From Rostratula benghalensis (lineage: Eukaryota; Chordata; Aves; Charadriiformes; Rostratulidae), in assembly GCA_013399305.1 (NCBI GenBank), contig VXAI01000021.1:1928199-1992198 (forward strand): DNA of 64,000 bases, given 5' to 3'. Below, in pieces: positions 1 through 13,900 of the stretch. Every line of letters begins with the position of its first letter. Within the stretch, counting starts at the first letter, position 1. The notes below the pieces were generated by a model. The model worked only from the letters and a program-made list of their open reading frames with translations, was not told the origin of the DNA and did not search any database. The translations under genes were made by a program, and so were the position numbers.

Positions 1-3000
1 TTTCTGCATTCCCATTTTTCAGCTCATTTATATGCACTTCCCCATCCTGAGAAGGAAAATTAAGTGAAAAGGTTAATGACAATCAGAAACACAAGGAAGA
101 AAATAATCCTGGCAAATACAAGCCGCTTCCAGGTGATACATCTTGGTTACAAGGCTTCTTTCCTCCTCTATCCCATTAAATCTCACAGAAAGTTTCCTGA
201 AACTTTCTAAAATGAATGAGCCGATGCATTCCCGGAAACATGGGCTGAATTAATCAGGGAAGTGTTAGAAAAGGACCTGGTCGCTTTTGTTAGTCTTGTC
301 CCCAGACAAGGGTACCCACAGGAGCCTGAAGATGCTCTTCTTTCCCCAACGTTCCTTCCAGGTATAACCCAGCACATATAAAAAAAATCCTTAGGTCCTT
401 TTCCAGTCTTTCTTCTGTTCCTCAGTGCTGAAATCTCATGCAGAGCCTACTGAAATACCATCCTCTCTAGAAAGAAGAGCTAAAGTTGAGATACTCTTTC
501 ACATTTGGGGTTTGGGGTTTTTTTCAGTTTAGCCAGGATTTTCTATTATTGCTCCTGAATTTCATTTAGCACTTCAAAATGCCAGGGGTCTTTCGTCTTT
601 ATTCCTTGCCAATTTACTTTGCAACCAACTATTAAGCAGCATTTCTCTGATCTGAGGATGGCTTGACAACATTGCTGTGTCCCTGCTCAACTAAGCTGCC
701 TCCCAGCCCTGCTCACAGATGTGGCAATGCCACGGAGCCAGACAGGGAAGTTTACAGAGCATATAGTGAACAGCACAATGATGCTGACTGCAAGTGGAAT
801 GAATCGCCTGATTACAGATGCTGAACAGCATGTGTATTGGTGCCATTCAGCTGCCTGGACATGGTATGATTATCATGCAGACCTTATTTAGGTCATGGCT
901 ATTGGCTTTGCCTGTCCCTACCCAATTTCTTTGCATCCCAGCTGCTGCATGTCTTCCCTGCCATGATCCCTTGATGCATTTCTCAAAGTCCACTTCCCAG
1001 ATCTTCAGCTGTGAAACTTCTTCAACCCTGAGGGACGTTCATCCCTCCTCTAAGTCTCGCTCAGGAATTCCTCTGCCATGTCCTGAGGTGGCAGTTCAGG
1101 GACAGATCTCAGGTCCTCAAGAGCCTCCCAGCTGTGCATGGGAAGAGGCAGGCAGGCACTACCAAATGTCACTACTCACATATATACAAGCGCTTACCTG
1201 CTGCTTTGATCTTGGGGCTGAGAAGCATTGGAATTTGCTTCCCTTTCAAGTGGGTTTTCAGGTCCTGAGGCAGAGAATTAACCTTTCAGCTGAGTGGGTT
1301 TTTGTCAGGAAACTAAATGGTGCTAGAGAAAAGCCTGCAGGGCTCAGGAGAGCAGGCCAATACTCTCAGCAGGGAGGCAGAAGAACAAACAACGTCCCTA
1401 CTGCTGCACAGCAGCTACTCTATTCACAGCATGCAACTGCAAACAGTGGCTTAATGAAGCCACCCTTTCAAAGCCATTTAACTTCTTTTATACATCATTC
1501 TAATTTTGTGCACCACAAACAACCAGCATGAAGAACAAGGGAGGAATAAATTACTTTCAGGCTGATAAAATCCAAACACAGAAGGCTGGAAGCTGAGCAT
1601 CACACAACCATGTGCCTTGGTGCCCCAGGGGAGATGCTCGATTACATGCTGTCATGGATGGTGTTTGCAGGGCCCAACGCAGACAAGGTACTCCACAGTC
1701 CAGCACAACCCCCAACTGCCAAAGCTCATCCTATGGGAGCTCTCAATGGAAAAGCACCCTTGTGTGCTCCTAGAAAGGGCAAATCTCCTAATTTCAAAAC
1801 AGTCATTAGCTTTTTTTTGGTAAAAAGACAGATTGGACAGATTGCCTGAGGGGAGGAGTTAAATACCAAAGGCTACACTGTGATTAGGACCTCACTATGG
1901 AAAGGGCTTTATCCACGCACATTTCACCTGATCTACTCTAAATATCTCCTCTAGGATGAGACAAATCTTGTCTCAGGAGTGACAATTTCTATGGACTGAG
2001 AAGGGAGCACAGGTCAACAATAATGAAGATGTAGATGTCTAAATGTAGCTGAGATAAATGCCTAAGTGTTCAGCCTGAAGCCAAGGCTCATTGCTATTGC
2101 CTCGGTTACCAAGAGTTCCCAACCAAAACTCCAGTCTATGTCCTTCACCATGCTAAAGTAGCATCTTGCTGGATGAAGGCTTAAGGATGCCTTTGAGCAA
2201 TTCACTTGTGGATACTAGGTGTGCAAAGGGGCTAGCTGCTCTACTGACTATTCTCAGCTGCCCATACAGATAGACCCTCACAGAATCTGTCTCATCTCAT
2301 GAACAGAGGAGTAGCTGTCTTCTGTCATTAAGGTTTGCTGTGAAAATAGTGAATTTAGAACCCCGTTAAGTTCTTCCCTTATACTGCCGTAGCTGGGGAA
2401 GTAGTAATTAAACATAAGACAAAAGGAAGCCTCATGATTTTCACAATCACACAGAAGATGCACTATGTCTCCTGCCATCAGTGCTTGTCCTAAGCCTGGG
2501 ACCCTGAATACAGAGCCACCGGCTTTGATGGAAACACACCTCACTTTGGCTCTGGGAGTGGAAGTGTTACTTGCACTTCAGGTGGATGGGACTACAGAAG
2601 CATAAATGACCTTGAAAGGAGTGGCCCAGGAAGCCCTGCTTGCCTGCACTCCCCGGGGGATGGCAGGACACGGGTCCTCCACAGCCCCCACTCCAGCGCA
2701 GGGAGCCTGCCAGGGGCTGCCAGTCCTCCCCCACACCCTGCTGCCACGCACACTTAAACTGTCAGCAACTTTGATCATGGTATGTTACCCAGTGTCCAGT
2801 GAGAGTTGCTAACACTTCTTCTCCTGATTTAATCTTCCCAGAGATTTGATTAATGCTTGCGCTGCCACCGAAGAAGGGCTGTCAGGGGAGAATAGAAATA
2901 GAAGATATGATCAGTCTAGTGAGAACTGGAAGGGAGCCAAACACAATGATGCAGCAGGAGGGAAGGTAAGTGCAACCTGCTTGATTTCCACTATTTCTGG

Positions 3001-4875
3001 GGAAAGGCAGAATAAGTGCTAATAATACGGATTTTGACTGCATAACACAGTGCCCTCCTCCTTTTGTTTGCAACACCTAAATCACTGAAGGAGCTGCAGG
3101 GAGGGAGATAAGCCTTCAGGTGCATTAACATTCAGCAGTGCAAAGCCTTCCCTTCGCTGCAAATGCATTTATTGTCAGCTAGACATCAGGATAAGCATGT
3201 GTGAGCAAGTCCTTCCCATTCTCCAGAATCACATTACAGTCTGCAGCCTTGTCCAAAGAAATGGAGCAGCACTAATGCAGTTGATGAGGTTTCCTGCTTA
3301 GAGGAGAGCAACAGCAGTGTGGCATTGCTGATGGCTGCATCTGTGTGAATTCTCTAGTGTGAAGATGATCTTGTCAGCAGCAAACAAAAATAAAGGAAGA
3401 AAAAAAAGAAAAAGGGTATTTCCAGTGTCAACGAAAAGATTCTCAGAACAATGGAAAATTTTCCTCACCTCCTGCCTGCCAAACACAGGAAACAGTGACA
3501 AGAGTGACCAGCTCTTCCATTCACTCCACACAACATTTCTTCAGACATTTTAGCAGCCACTTTCCAATTAACTTTTGTGCAGAGGAACTCTTTTTTTTTT
3601 TTTTTTAGCAACAAAAGAAAACCAAATTTCCCTCAACACCCATGGAAAAGCAAAGTACTAGTATCTCAAGAATCAGTGTATGCAATCCAGCAGAGAACTG
3701 GTACATATCCGAATTAGTAACAAAGTTATGGGGTCTACCTTTAACCTCTCACAGTCCTACTAAAAAAAGTGCTTATTGAAAGCAGAGTACATAATTAAGC
3801 CACAGGGACCTTTCTGAGTCATATTTGGACTAAGGTTATTGTATTCAAGCAGACATGGGTCTGCATTTTAATCTCTGAAGTGTTTGTAGGTTTGAGCTGA
3901 GACTGACTGAAGTCAGGGAAATACTCCATTGGTCTCAAGGCAGTACATCAGGCCTATGAGGAGAACAGGCTTTAAAGACAAGTATATGCACATGTAAAAG
4001 TACATAGGGCAACAGATCACTTGCAAGGGCAAATAAAGACAGAGAAGTATTATTGCCACTGGAAGAACACAGTCTGCAAAAGACTCCCCTAACTCCAGCA
4101 ATCTCTCCTTTTATGCCCAGGCAATAAATTGTTTGTTGTAACAGCACAGAACGGATGCTTGTCAAAAAGCAAGTTAACTGTCTAGAAAAGTTAACGGGTC
4201 ACCTCTTTCCCTCCCAAATTTTAACACATATAACTACAGAAATGCTCAACAGTGTCTCCATTCTATCTGCATACCATACATTTGCATCATCAGGCTTTCT
4301 AGGGGAGGCAATTGCTACACAAACAAGTCAGGACAAGTGTGGCTTGTCCTGGCAGTGTGGCTTGTCAGCATGATAGCCACCCAAAATTATCTGACTGAAA
4401 ATGGGTTCCTACCCCTACCCTCAAGGCAAGATCCTGTAGCCTTGAGAAACACGAGGTAGAGGTGATCATAATACCTACAAGGTAAGAGTACGTACGTGAC
4501 GGCTACTGGAGAGCTACACTGAAGATCCACATCCTGACTTGCTTTAAAGTAGGATGTACACCTCGCTGTATTTGGCAAGCAAAAAAAAATTGCAGCTTCC
4601 TAAACAGAAGCCATACTATCATTGCCAAGGATTCAGAACAGAGTTTGGCCAGCAGCCAGCTGACTAGCAGTACACAATTCCTCTCTGAAGTCAGGCTTCC
4701 TGGGTTTAAACTGAATTGCACTAGCCAAAACCGACCGCAGGACGATGCCTCCCTTTCGGCAGGCCAGCCCTCGGTGCATGCATACATTATTGGTGCACAA
4801 ATGATCTGGAGTGTATGGTCAAACTTTGTCTGGAGCGCAGGGGCCATTCAAAATGGGGGGCTCAATGTCTCTTAC
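1..4875 (-). other. Incomplete intron at the left edge, after the last visible OSBPL5 exon
   Basis: I looked for the next ORD exons (motifs such as NQISGK, GHWD, WHY) on the minus strand and did not find them, so this intron continues beyond the window. It holds a T16 run at 3591..3606 and a short duplicated 13-mer near 4336..4365. A 714-nt open frame on the plus strand at 818..1531 has no recognisable domain. A TGCATGCAT motif lies at 4775..4783, about 92 nt into the intron. Confidence 0.8.
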
Positions 4876-4973
4876 CTTTAGCTTGAATTCCAGTTCTGCC
4901 CTGTGGTTAGTTTTCTCACAGTCAATGGTAACTTTTCCTCCAAGCTCCATTGTCATGGTACCGTATAAAAGTC
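4876..4973 (-). CDS. OSBPL5: OSBPL5 coding exon 14, residues 546-578: last coding exon in the window
   Basis: This 98-bp exon has acceptor CCTTTCAG and donor AAG|GTAAGAG. It encodes [20 protein letters not shown] and [26 protein letters not shown] and EFKLK are ORD strands found in all close relatives. It ends in phase 0. The sequence expected next (a block like PF-G-INQISGK, then GHWD) is not found anywhere in 1..4875 on this strand. Confidence 0.95.
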
Positions 4974-7900
4974 CTGAAAGGAAAAAAGGGACTTAGGAGG
5001 GGCTCAAATGGGAGCAATAACTCAAACTGCTTCTTGCTGACACACTTTGAAATTCACTACTTGGCTTAAAAGTTTTGAAAAGAGAGAAATCAAAGTTTCA
5101 AGGAAATGGCTCCTTACTATAAGCATGAATAATCCTCCCTTGAGTCCATATTCCCCATTTATTACACCAGCTAGGAAATAGCTTGACTCACAGGTGCTGA
5201 TAGCGCATCTGTGGTGAGATGAAAGCAGGAAAAGAAAAATTACAGAAAGTTGTGCCCAGCAACTTTATTTATACTAGTGCTTAAACAGACCCAGACGCTT
5301 CTCATGGGGTGGATGGGGCAGACAAGAGCTGTAATGTGTGTAGGGAGACTAACAGTCATGTAGGGGACTCCTTTGTACCTGTGCTTACCATTTTCTGAAA
5401 AGGTCGTTTGCAGAAAAATTGACCAAAAAAAAAAAGATTTAAGCATGGGAATAGTTCACAGAGGGCATGATTTACAGCAGTTACTGATTTCAGGCAGAAA
5501 GACCCTCCATACATATTAATTTAGAGGTCAACATGCCAAAATAAAAAAAAAATCTTCAAAAAAGAAAATTGGATCAAAGTGCTGCTGGAGTGATTTTATC
5601 ACCGTGGCTGAAATCCCGCTGACACTTCCTAAGGAGAAATGCAAAGTTACAGCAGTGAATCAGCAGCCATCCCCTGGCCTCAGTGCACACTCAGCTCAAT
5701 AGAGCAAAGCCACAAGGTAACAGGTATCAGCCTCACTGAGGCAGCTCAGATACTGAGGACTATCATGATTAGAGTGAAAAAGTAATCAGAAGAGGAAGTC
5801 AGGAATTTCCATTATTTCAAAAAAGTCAGAAAATACATTAAACAATTGTAGTGTTAACATTAGAAAAACTTTTTATCCTCAGAAGCTCAGAAATTTGCTT
5901 GTATTCTTTCCATCCGCACTTTATCTGCAGTGCGTATATGCAGTATTTTTTTTTTTTTCTCCACAGTGTTAAAATTAACTTAGATGGGCCTAATTCTGTC
6001 CTCAGCTCTGCACAGGCAAATCAAAAAGACTTCAGTGAAGATTACTAGTCTTCTTCTGAGTGGTTACTCATACGTGGAACAACTGCTCCCTGGAATTACC
6101 AGTCCCTGCCATGCCACTTAGAGAGGGAATAAGACAGTCAGTGCAAAGTTAGTCAGTAAGATACCAGTATATTATTTTTTCTGTTTGCTTCCTATTTGAA
6201 CAGTCATAACTTACCTTTACAGTGGGCGTATGGCATAGTAATTATATAATCTTCCCCCCTATTTAGAAACGTGAGCTTTGCTTTCCCATCCAACAGTGCA
6301 GAAAGTGAGTTACCTAGAATTTGAGAGGACAAATACATATACATTTAATAATGCCTATTATACCTGGTTCACTCATCCTACTTTAGCAAAACATTTCCAT
6401 TTAAATGTAGGTCACTAATGAAAGAAGAGATATGAAACGTAATAATTCAGGACCCTGCAAATCATTTACTGCTTGGAGGTAGGCAGTTCTAATAAATGGT
6501 CTGCTGTGTGGCTCATAAGTGCTGCAGCATTTAGCCCCTGTTGCAGAAGACAATAGATTAAATAAGTTATTAGTGGGGTGCAGAAAGCAGTTGCAATGAT
6601 TAGAAGTTTTTCAGGTCCTTCTGTTCTCAAAACTTCTCTGAATGTGTATGATCTGAAATAACAAATAAAATTGCCAGAAAGACAGCAATGACTATTTGAA
6701 AGTGTTTCAGCAAATACATTTCCCTGAGGATGGTTCTTAAGAGGCCTTTGTCTAGACAAAAACAACCTATTTCAAATAGCAACTGTTTCAGAGCCTGCAG
6801 TTGTGCTGTCCCCATTGCAATTAAAAGATTCAAGGCCATTCTGGAGCTCTAGGGCTCAACTCTAAGAAATCTGGGAGCTCAATAACTGGTTACATTTATG
6901 CAGACACTTTTACCCAAGTCAGTTGGATGGCCAGAGAGCTGTATAACGACTCATTCGTGAGCATCTGCAAAGTAGTCTGACAACCAATTGCCCATACATT
7001 CTCACAGAGCTTTGCTGTCTGAAAACCAGGTTTTTAATGCACTCAGTTTTTCTATCCTTTATTTTTTTTAACATTGGTGTCCTCTCCCACCGAAATGATC
7101 GAAATGGGGAAAACCAAGACAAGGAATTAGAGTGTCCTGGTGGTAGATCTCTTAAGCATTTATTTGTTCTTAGTTTGAACACTCTCAGGAGTCACTGAAA
7201 CCCAACACACAATGTTACCTGGAAATGCGTAGGCTTAATGCCTTACCATAAAACTTGGACCTTGCTAGAATGCTGCCAGAAATGCAGAATCCATCCTTCC
7301 TATTGCTGACATGAAAAGCTGACACTGGCGGATGATGGGAGACCTAGAAAAAAACCAGGCAGAGGTGATTTACAGCAGTCTTTACAGGCTAAGCAGAGCG
7401 GTGGGTGCATGCACAGCCTCACACAGTGCTACACCTGCTCTAGGGAAAGTGCAAGACAGAGACCACAGGACTGAGCAGAGTCCTCTAAGCCCCATCCATA
7501 CCATTAACCTTGGTGCTAAAGGAGGCAATATTTTATGTGAGAACATTATATGTGTAAACTTTCTCCCCCATCCTGTATTTTCTTGTCCTTATGCCTTTGA
7601 GATCGCTTTAGGCGAACAGGTACACTGTCAGATTTTCAACTCAATAAATGACAGTGCAGAACTATTTGGCAGCATCTGAATAACCTCCATAAAATGGATG
7701 AAGTAGATGAAATAAAATAAGATTAAATTAAAATTCTTTTATTAAATAGGAAGAAAAAAAGTATGTTAAACAGGAAGTCTCTGTACCAAAGTCCACGTGG
7801 TCCTCAGATCCCTTTATTAACACTGTTAATCTCAAACTAAATTTTGTCAGGCCAGTTTACTTGTGAGCTCTGCTGTTCATTTACCCTCAAAGATACAGAG

Positions 7901-10900
7901 AGAAGACCTCAATTTACTCCAATTAAAATCATTATAGAAAGTTTAGAAATTAATAAAAGTAGGATTTGGTTATGTGTGTTATACCCCTTTTGACACTGAC
8001 AACACAAACCACATTTTACTAACAACAAGAAAACAGTAGGGCAGAATCCCATGGAAAAGGTCTTTAATAAAGAGGCTAATGTTATGTATTGGAGACCTGC
8101 TTTTATAGTTTTCAGTGCCCACCAAAGCTCACATAACCTCTGTAAATTAAAAAAGAAAAAAGATCAGCTGCTAGTTTACCCTATGTCCCGTTCTAATGTT
8201 TACACAAAACTTCAAGTCTCCCCACCTGAGATGAGTGTGCTCCTATGCTCAGAGGTGCAAGCAGGCTGCTGTTTCCAACACCTGAGCATGCAAATAAAGC
8301 CACTTACCTGTTCCGCTATGTAAAATGTGTGACTGTTCGTCTGAGGGTGAAACCAACAGCAGCGGAACGTCTCTCCCAGAATAGGGTTGTATGGCTTTTT
8401 TATTCCCTGAAAAACAAATAATCAAAACCTGCTAAAATTGATGATTGCAATCCAGTTCTACAGAGATGGCCACAAAGCAACACAATCATTTTCTACCTGA
8501 TGTTTTAAACTAAGTCAATTGTAAGAATCCAAACTGGAGAACTGGTTACGTATGTCCACCTAAACTAGTCTTTCAGTTTGAGCCATGGATTCATCTGCTA
8601 TTCTTACCGACTTTACAAAATTATCAAACTTTATTATTTTTGCTACTATATGCAGCAGGTGCATACTGACGTGGAAACATGGTACTATGGTACCAATAAG
8701 CCTGAAATGAGAAAGGAGACCTGCTTTCAGTGAAAGGAAAAATCTTGCATCTGTGGACATGTTATTTGTTGTTTTTCTTTCTCACTGTCCAGTGCGAAGG
8801 CTCTGAATTGATCAGCACTATTTTGCACTCAATATGTACTCTGAAACCAATTTTAGAAATAATGATAAAAACCTTCTGAGCAATAGAACAGGTAAAGTGT
8901 CAAAGGAAAGGCAATAAAGAAATACAAATCCACAGCACAAGATTTCGATGCTCATTACAACCCCAACTTCATGCATTCTTTTACCTTTGGCTTCTTATAG
9001 AAGCCGGACAGATACCACCTCAAAACTTGCTTCATTCGACTGTATGGATCATCTTCAAGGACAGCCCTGCAGGACAGAACAGCCAATGTTCTTTACACTG
9101 CTCGCACATCACATTCATTTCATACCCATATAATAACATTAGTTTCAATAGTATTTCCCCAGTAGCAAACTTCAGTAATTTCTGTGTTGCTACAAGTGAA
9201 AAAGGTGTCGCCCAGCAGAAATGATGCTTTTTTAGTAATGGGCATCATGCAACACACACATAAATCCTTAAAAAGTGGCACCCCTTGCCCTGTACTCCTG
9301 TAAAAAGGCCAATAAAATTTCTGGACTGTATCGTGTTTGATTGGACATTTAAGTACATCAGTGTAGGCTACCACTCACACTAGCATTTAGTTACAGCTCA
9401 TAGTGCAGTGTGAGTCATAAAGCCGTAATTGTTATGCCACCAAAATCAAAGACAATTCTATTTTCCCCTCGTTTTGTTTCCCTCTTCCTTAAAAGATATT
9501 TAAAGCTGATATGCTACATAGCCTCCTTCATTACTTTCAGATTTTATACAATAATTTAGGTTGGAAGGGACTTCGTAAGATCATCTTGGCCAACCCTTCC
9601 CAGATGAAAGATGAAAGTGGGAAGTAAACATAAACAATAGAATTCCTAATATTTCCAACAATTTAGTCAGATTTGAGAATCAACCTGGAAAAAATATTGC
9701 AAAATCCACTTAGAAGGATCATCTGTACCACAACGAGGTGGTTTATTTACAAAACTTCCAAACCTCTTGAAGTTTTCTTAGATCTCAGCACTGAGGAGAA
9801 CCACTTCCTTAATTTAAGATGTTAGAAATACCACAAGCAAGGCTTGAAAATACCATGATTCTAAAATTACGCAGAAGCAGTGGAATAAATATAAGTAACT
9901 TGTGCTGCTATTTGAATATTGTACACACTGGATTTAAAATACACCAGGCATAACTCACTGAGAAGGCTGGTCCTATATTCAAGCATAACTTTTTTCTATT
10001 TTCTACTCTGCTGCTCCTAGCAAGTCTCTTGCAACAATGACACTAAAAGAAGTTTCTTATTTGTTTATCAACCAACATAATTATGTTGCTTTTGGGGGCA
10101 GAAGTGCTTGTCTGCTCTTTGCTCTGTCCTATTCCTCTCCATGCACGAGTACACCAGAAGGTGGCACAGATCTGCTGCGAGATGCTCAGAGGCATGAGCT
10201 GAATCCCCATCTGTTCCAGCCAATGCTGGTAAACACATGGATGTGCAAATGTATTTTTTCCTGAAGTTTAACTGTCTTTCTTGCTCCCTTGTGCCTGACT
10301 GGCAGCAGTCCATCTTTAAAGAGTCACTGTAACTGGTGCCTGGCCTGATTTATATTGAATCCAGAGCCCTGGGTGCTATTTGGGAGCCTTTCAAGCATAC
10401 AAGCGCACCCCAGCCAGCCCCAAGCTAACACCATAACACGTTTTCACAAATGTAAAGAGCCCACATCAGGCATACTCTGCGTGCTGCTTACTGGGAAAGC
10501 AGGTCAGCATGGTAGTAGTAATCAGAGAGTTTGTTAAGGAATGAGCGTGGCTCCAGGATGAAGGTGGGCAGCACCACTCGTGACAGGTCCATGCCAGGCC
10601 GTAGCTGTTTCAGCAGGATCCACATCAGGCTCTTGTTCTCTTCAGAGACAGTTTCTGTTTGAGATGATTCACCTGTCTACAATGGGAAAAGGGAACTTCA
10701 GGGCAGAAACAGGAAAAACATTTCTTGTGGGTGCATTTACTTGGAGAGTCCAAGCTCACCCAGGCATACCTGGCACGAGAGTGAATGCCAATTGCACCAC
10801 TGCAAAGAGACATAGACTTTGTCTCAGGAGAAGCGAATCCCCACAGCAGTGAAGTGAGTGGTACAGAAAGCCCTGGGCCTCTGCAAGAGCTGGCATGAGG

Positions 10901-13900
10901 CAAGGACCACACCTTTGCTGTGCTCCTTCCTAAGCCACTGCCTCCACACAACTCAGGACTTCAATGGGCTACCCTGGGCAACATTGACCAAGGGGAATCT
11001 GCACCACGGTCTCTCAGGAGGTGTGGACATGTCCATCATGGCTTTTACAGCCTCATTGTGACCTAGCAGGATACATATGAGAAGCAACTCTTGGACCCGT
11101 TCTCAGCAAAGGAAAGACTGTAAGATTCACTACTCTACATGTAGAAAAATGTAGGGGAAAAAGGAGTACTCAACAAAGAATGGAAGCAGTCCTCCAAGCT
11201 TAAAATAAGACAAACTGGTAGTGCAAGTATGGTAAAGACCCCCGACAGTTGACATGTGTAAACACTAGAGCACCCCCCAACACTGCTCAGTGCCCTTTGC
11301 AGCAGAAGTGCAGGTGATGGTAAAAAAGCCAGGGATTATATTGTGGTTCAGCTATAACTGTGTAGTTCCTCTGGATTCAGTGGATCTACGTGAGGTTTAA
11401 CATGGGGGAATGGGCCTTGCGAGCCACTGGAGATAGAAAATGAAACTAAATTTTCAAACGTGGATTTTATCCTAATCATCATAATCTAACAATGAAAGAG
11501 AATACTTAGGCTTTCTACTGATTTTAGGCAAGAGATTTCTATGAGAAAAAGGGCACAAATCCACTTCTGGAACGGACCTTTGTTCAGGAGAGGATGCGTA
11601 GCACATCCCAACAGGATTTGTAGATGCCGTAAATCACTAAACATTCATTTTTACCACCTAAGCATTCCCAGCATCACCTTTCTGGTTCTCAATCAGCCCC
11701 TTTACTAGTCAAGCAGAAACACACAGTAAGGCTGGCTTGCAGGCTGAGGGGAATTTCAGACTGAGAAACAGCAAAGCTTTTTTCATTTCATCATTTTTCC
11801 ATTATCATACCATACCACAGCTTGAACCTTCAAGACGAGATGGAAACCATTAACGAGTATAATACCCCAGCGTTATCCAGGCTTTACAATACAGATGGGT
11901 ATACCAGAACCTCCATTGTTTATCCAGGTTCTCAAGTGTGCATGTATTTGCAGTATAAATTAATGCCATGTTGAAATTGCTGTACAAGGTGTTACTCAGC
12001 ATGAATCACTGCAGAAAAGGGCAGATGAAAAGGGAAGGAAAAGGTGGTGCAGGAGAATGAAAACCACTTCAGGTAATTTCTGGTTTGCTTTCCCCTACAT
12101 CACCCTCCATAACCCTTTTTATAACTTGTTAAAAATAAAAGTTTGGGGGAAAATGATTTTTTTATCAGCCTACCTACTGAAGAGTTGTCTTTTTTGGTAT
12201 TCTAGACCAACTTTTGCAATCTCAAAGTCCTTCTGATACCTCTGTCTGCCTTCACATTCCTACTGCATACAAGGCAAAGCTGGAACGTCAGATGCACAAG
12301 CATGTACCTTTAAACTCAGGCAGATGCACATACATACGTGCATACCTTTCAAATGAGCTTTCAAAGCCAAGCTGAAAAATTAACAGTGACAGTTTGCATG
12401 TGTGACCTTTGTTCTGCCAAATCTGAATTGTACATACAGACTGAGGGGCAGCAGTTTCAGTTTAAGACAACACTTGATGTTATTAATTGACATCTGTTCA
12501 CCTTGATACAACTACACCATTGCATACAACCTACTTTTCCTTGTGTTACTGTCACCAGTGGGATAAGATTCAGCTACCAGTCCTATCTCTGTGTCCCCAG
12601 GTAATGACAGTCCCACTTCTTGGTCAACAGGAGAAATCTAATAAAACACCTACTGGCCAAGGCTACACAGCAATTCTTTTTGAAAGCCTGGCAATTGGAA
12701 AGATAACTGAAAGGTAACTGGATATTACCTCTGCCTGAGCAGCCACATTATGGTTAGCCTTAATTTACACGACGTAAAGTGTCACTCAACAGCAGAAATT
12801 TAGTCCTTTCCATTTGCTTTGTACTGCATTTTTTATTTTAATGTAAAACTGCAGAGATCTCTCTCACTCTCACACACCCACATACACACATCAGAGCTGC
12901 CTGTGCGGCTCATTCAAACACCAAATTGTCAGCCTGCCCCACCACCGCTTCTAGGACAAGTGTGTCACGTGGCCGGAGGTCATTTCAGAATAAGCAGCTG
13001 ACAGAAATTAAGTTTGCCTTAAATTTGCTGTTTCTTAGTTGCTCAGCTATAGTCAAAATCCTGTTTGGACCCAGTTACCATTTGCTGTGTGTCTAGGGGG
13101 GACTTGGAGGGAGAGACGCACAAAAGAGGAGCTGGGGTTATTTTTGTCTCTATAGGCAACAGTTCTGTTCTCAAGCACAATTTCTGCAGCCGGGGCTTGT
13201 ACCTCACCCCTGACATCTGTAACGGCAGCAAACATGTGCCACCTGCATTGGTGGCTCCAGACCACAAACTGCTACTCTTGGGGATGGTTGGGCTGTGGAA
13301 AGGAGGAGGGAAAACCAAGCTCCTCCTGCATCTCTGCAAGGTGGTAAGGTAGAGATGATCTTTTGTGGTCTCTCATGCAGGTTGTCCTGCTCTAAGGAGT
13401 CTGTGGAGAATTAAACAGGAGTAATATAATCTGTACATGGGACACTTAACCATTCTCAACATTTTAAGTTATCCCTCAGTGAAACACAGGGTGCAATTAC
13501 ATTATATTTATCAATATTTTATAGAATCATAGAATCATTCAGGTTGGAAAAGACCCTTGGAATCATCGAGTCCAGCCATCAGCCCTACTTTATGAAGTCC
13601 TCCCCTGCACCATATCCCCCAACACCACATCTAAACAACTCTTAAACACATTTAGGGATGGTGACTCAACCAGCTCCCTGGGCAGCCTATTCCAGTGTCT
13701 GCCACTCTTTTTGTGAACAATTCTTGCTTAATGTTCAGCCTAATCCTACCTTGTTGCAGCTTGAAGCCATTCCCTCTTTTCTATTGTTAATTACCTGTGA
13801 GAAGAGACCAGCACCAACGTCTCTACAATGTCCTTTCAAGTAGTTGTAGAGAGTGATGAGGTCTCCCCTCGGCCTCCTCTTCTTAAACTAAACAGTCCCA

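Noticed and set aside
4336..4365. Short repeat of AGTGTGGCTTGTC with partial palindromes
   Set aside because: A 13-bp local duplication with no further structure; probably replication slippage.
1..4875. Expected downstream ORD exons and C-terminal membrane anchor of ORP5
   Set aside because: I searched by eye on the minus strand for NQISGK, GHWD, LWQ and WHY type codings with splice sites and found none; the gene continues off the window.
10672..10673. Alternative acceptor ACAG before GTGAATCA for exon 9
   Set aside because: It would shift the frame relative to exon 8; the AG four bases upstream keeps phase and gives TGESSQ, matching relatives.
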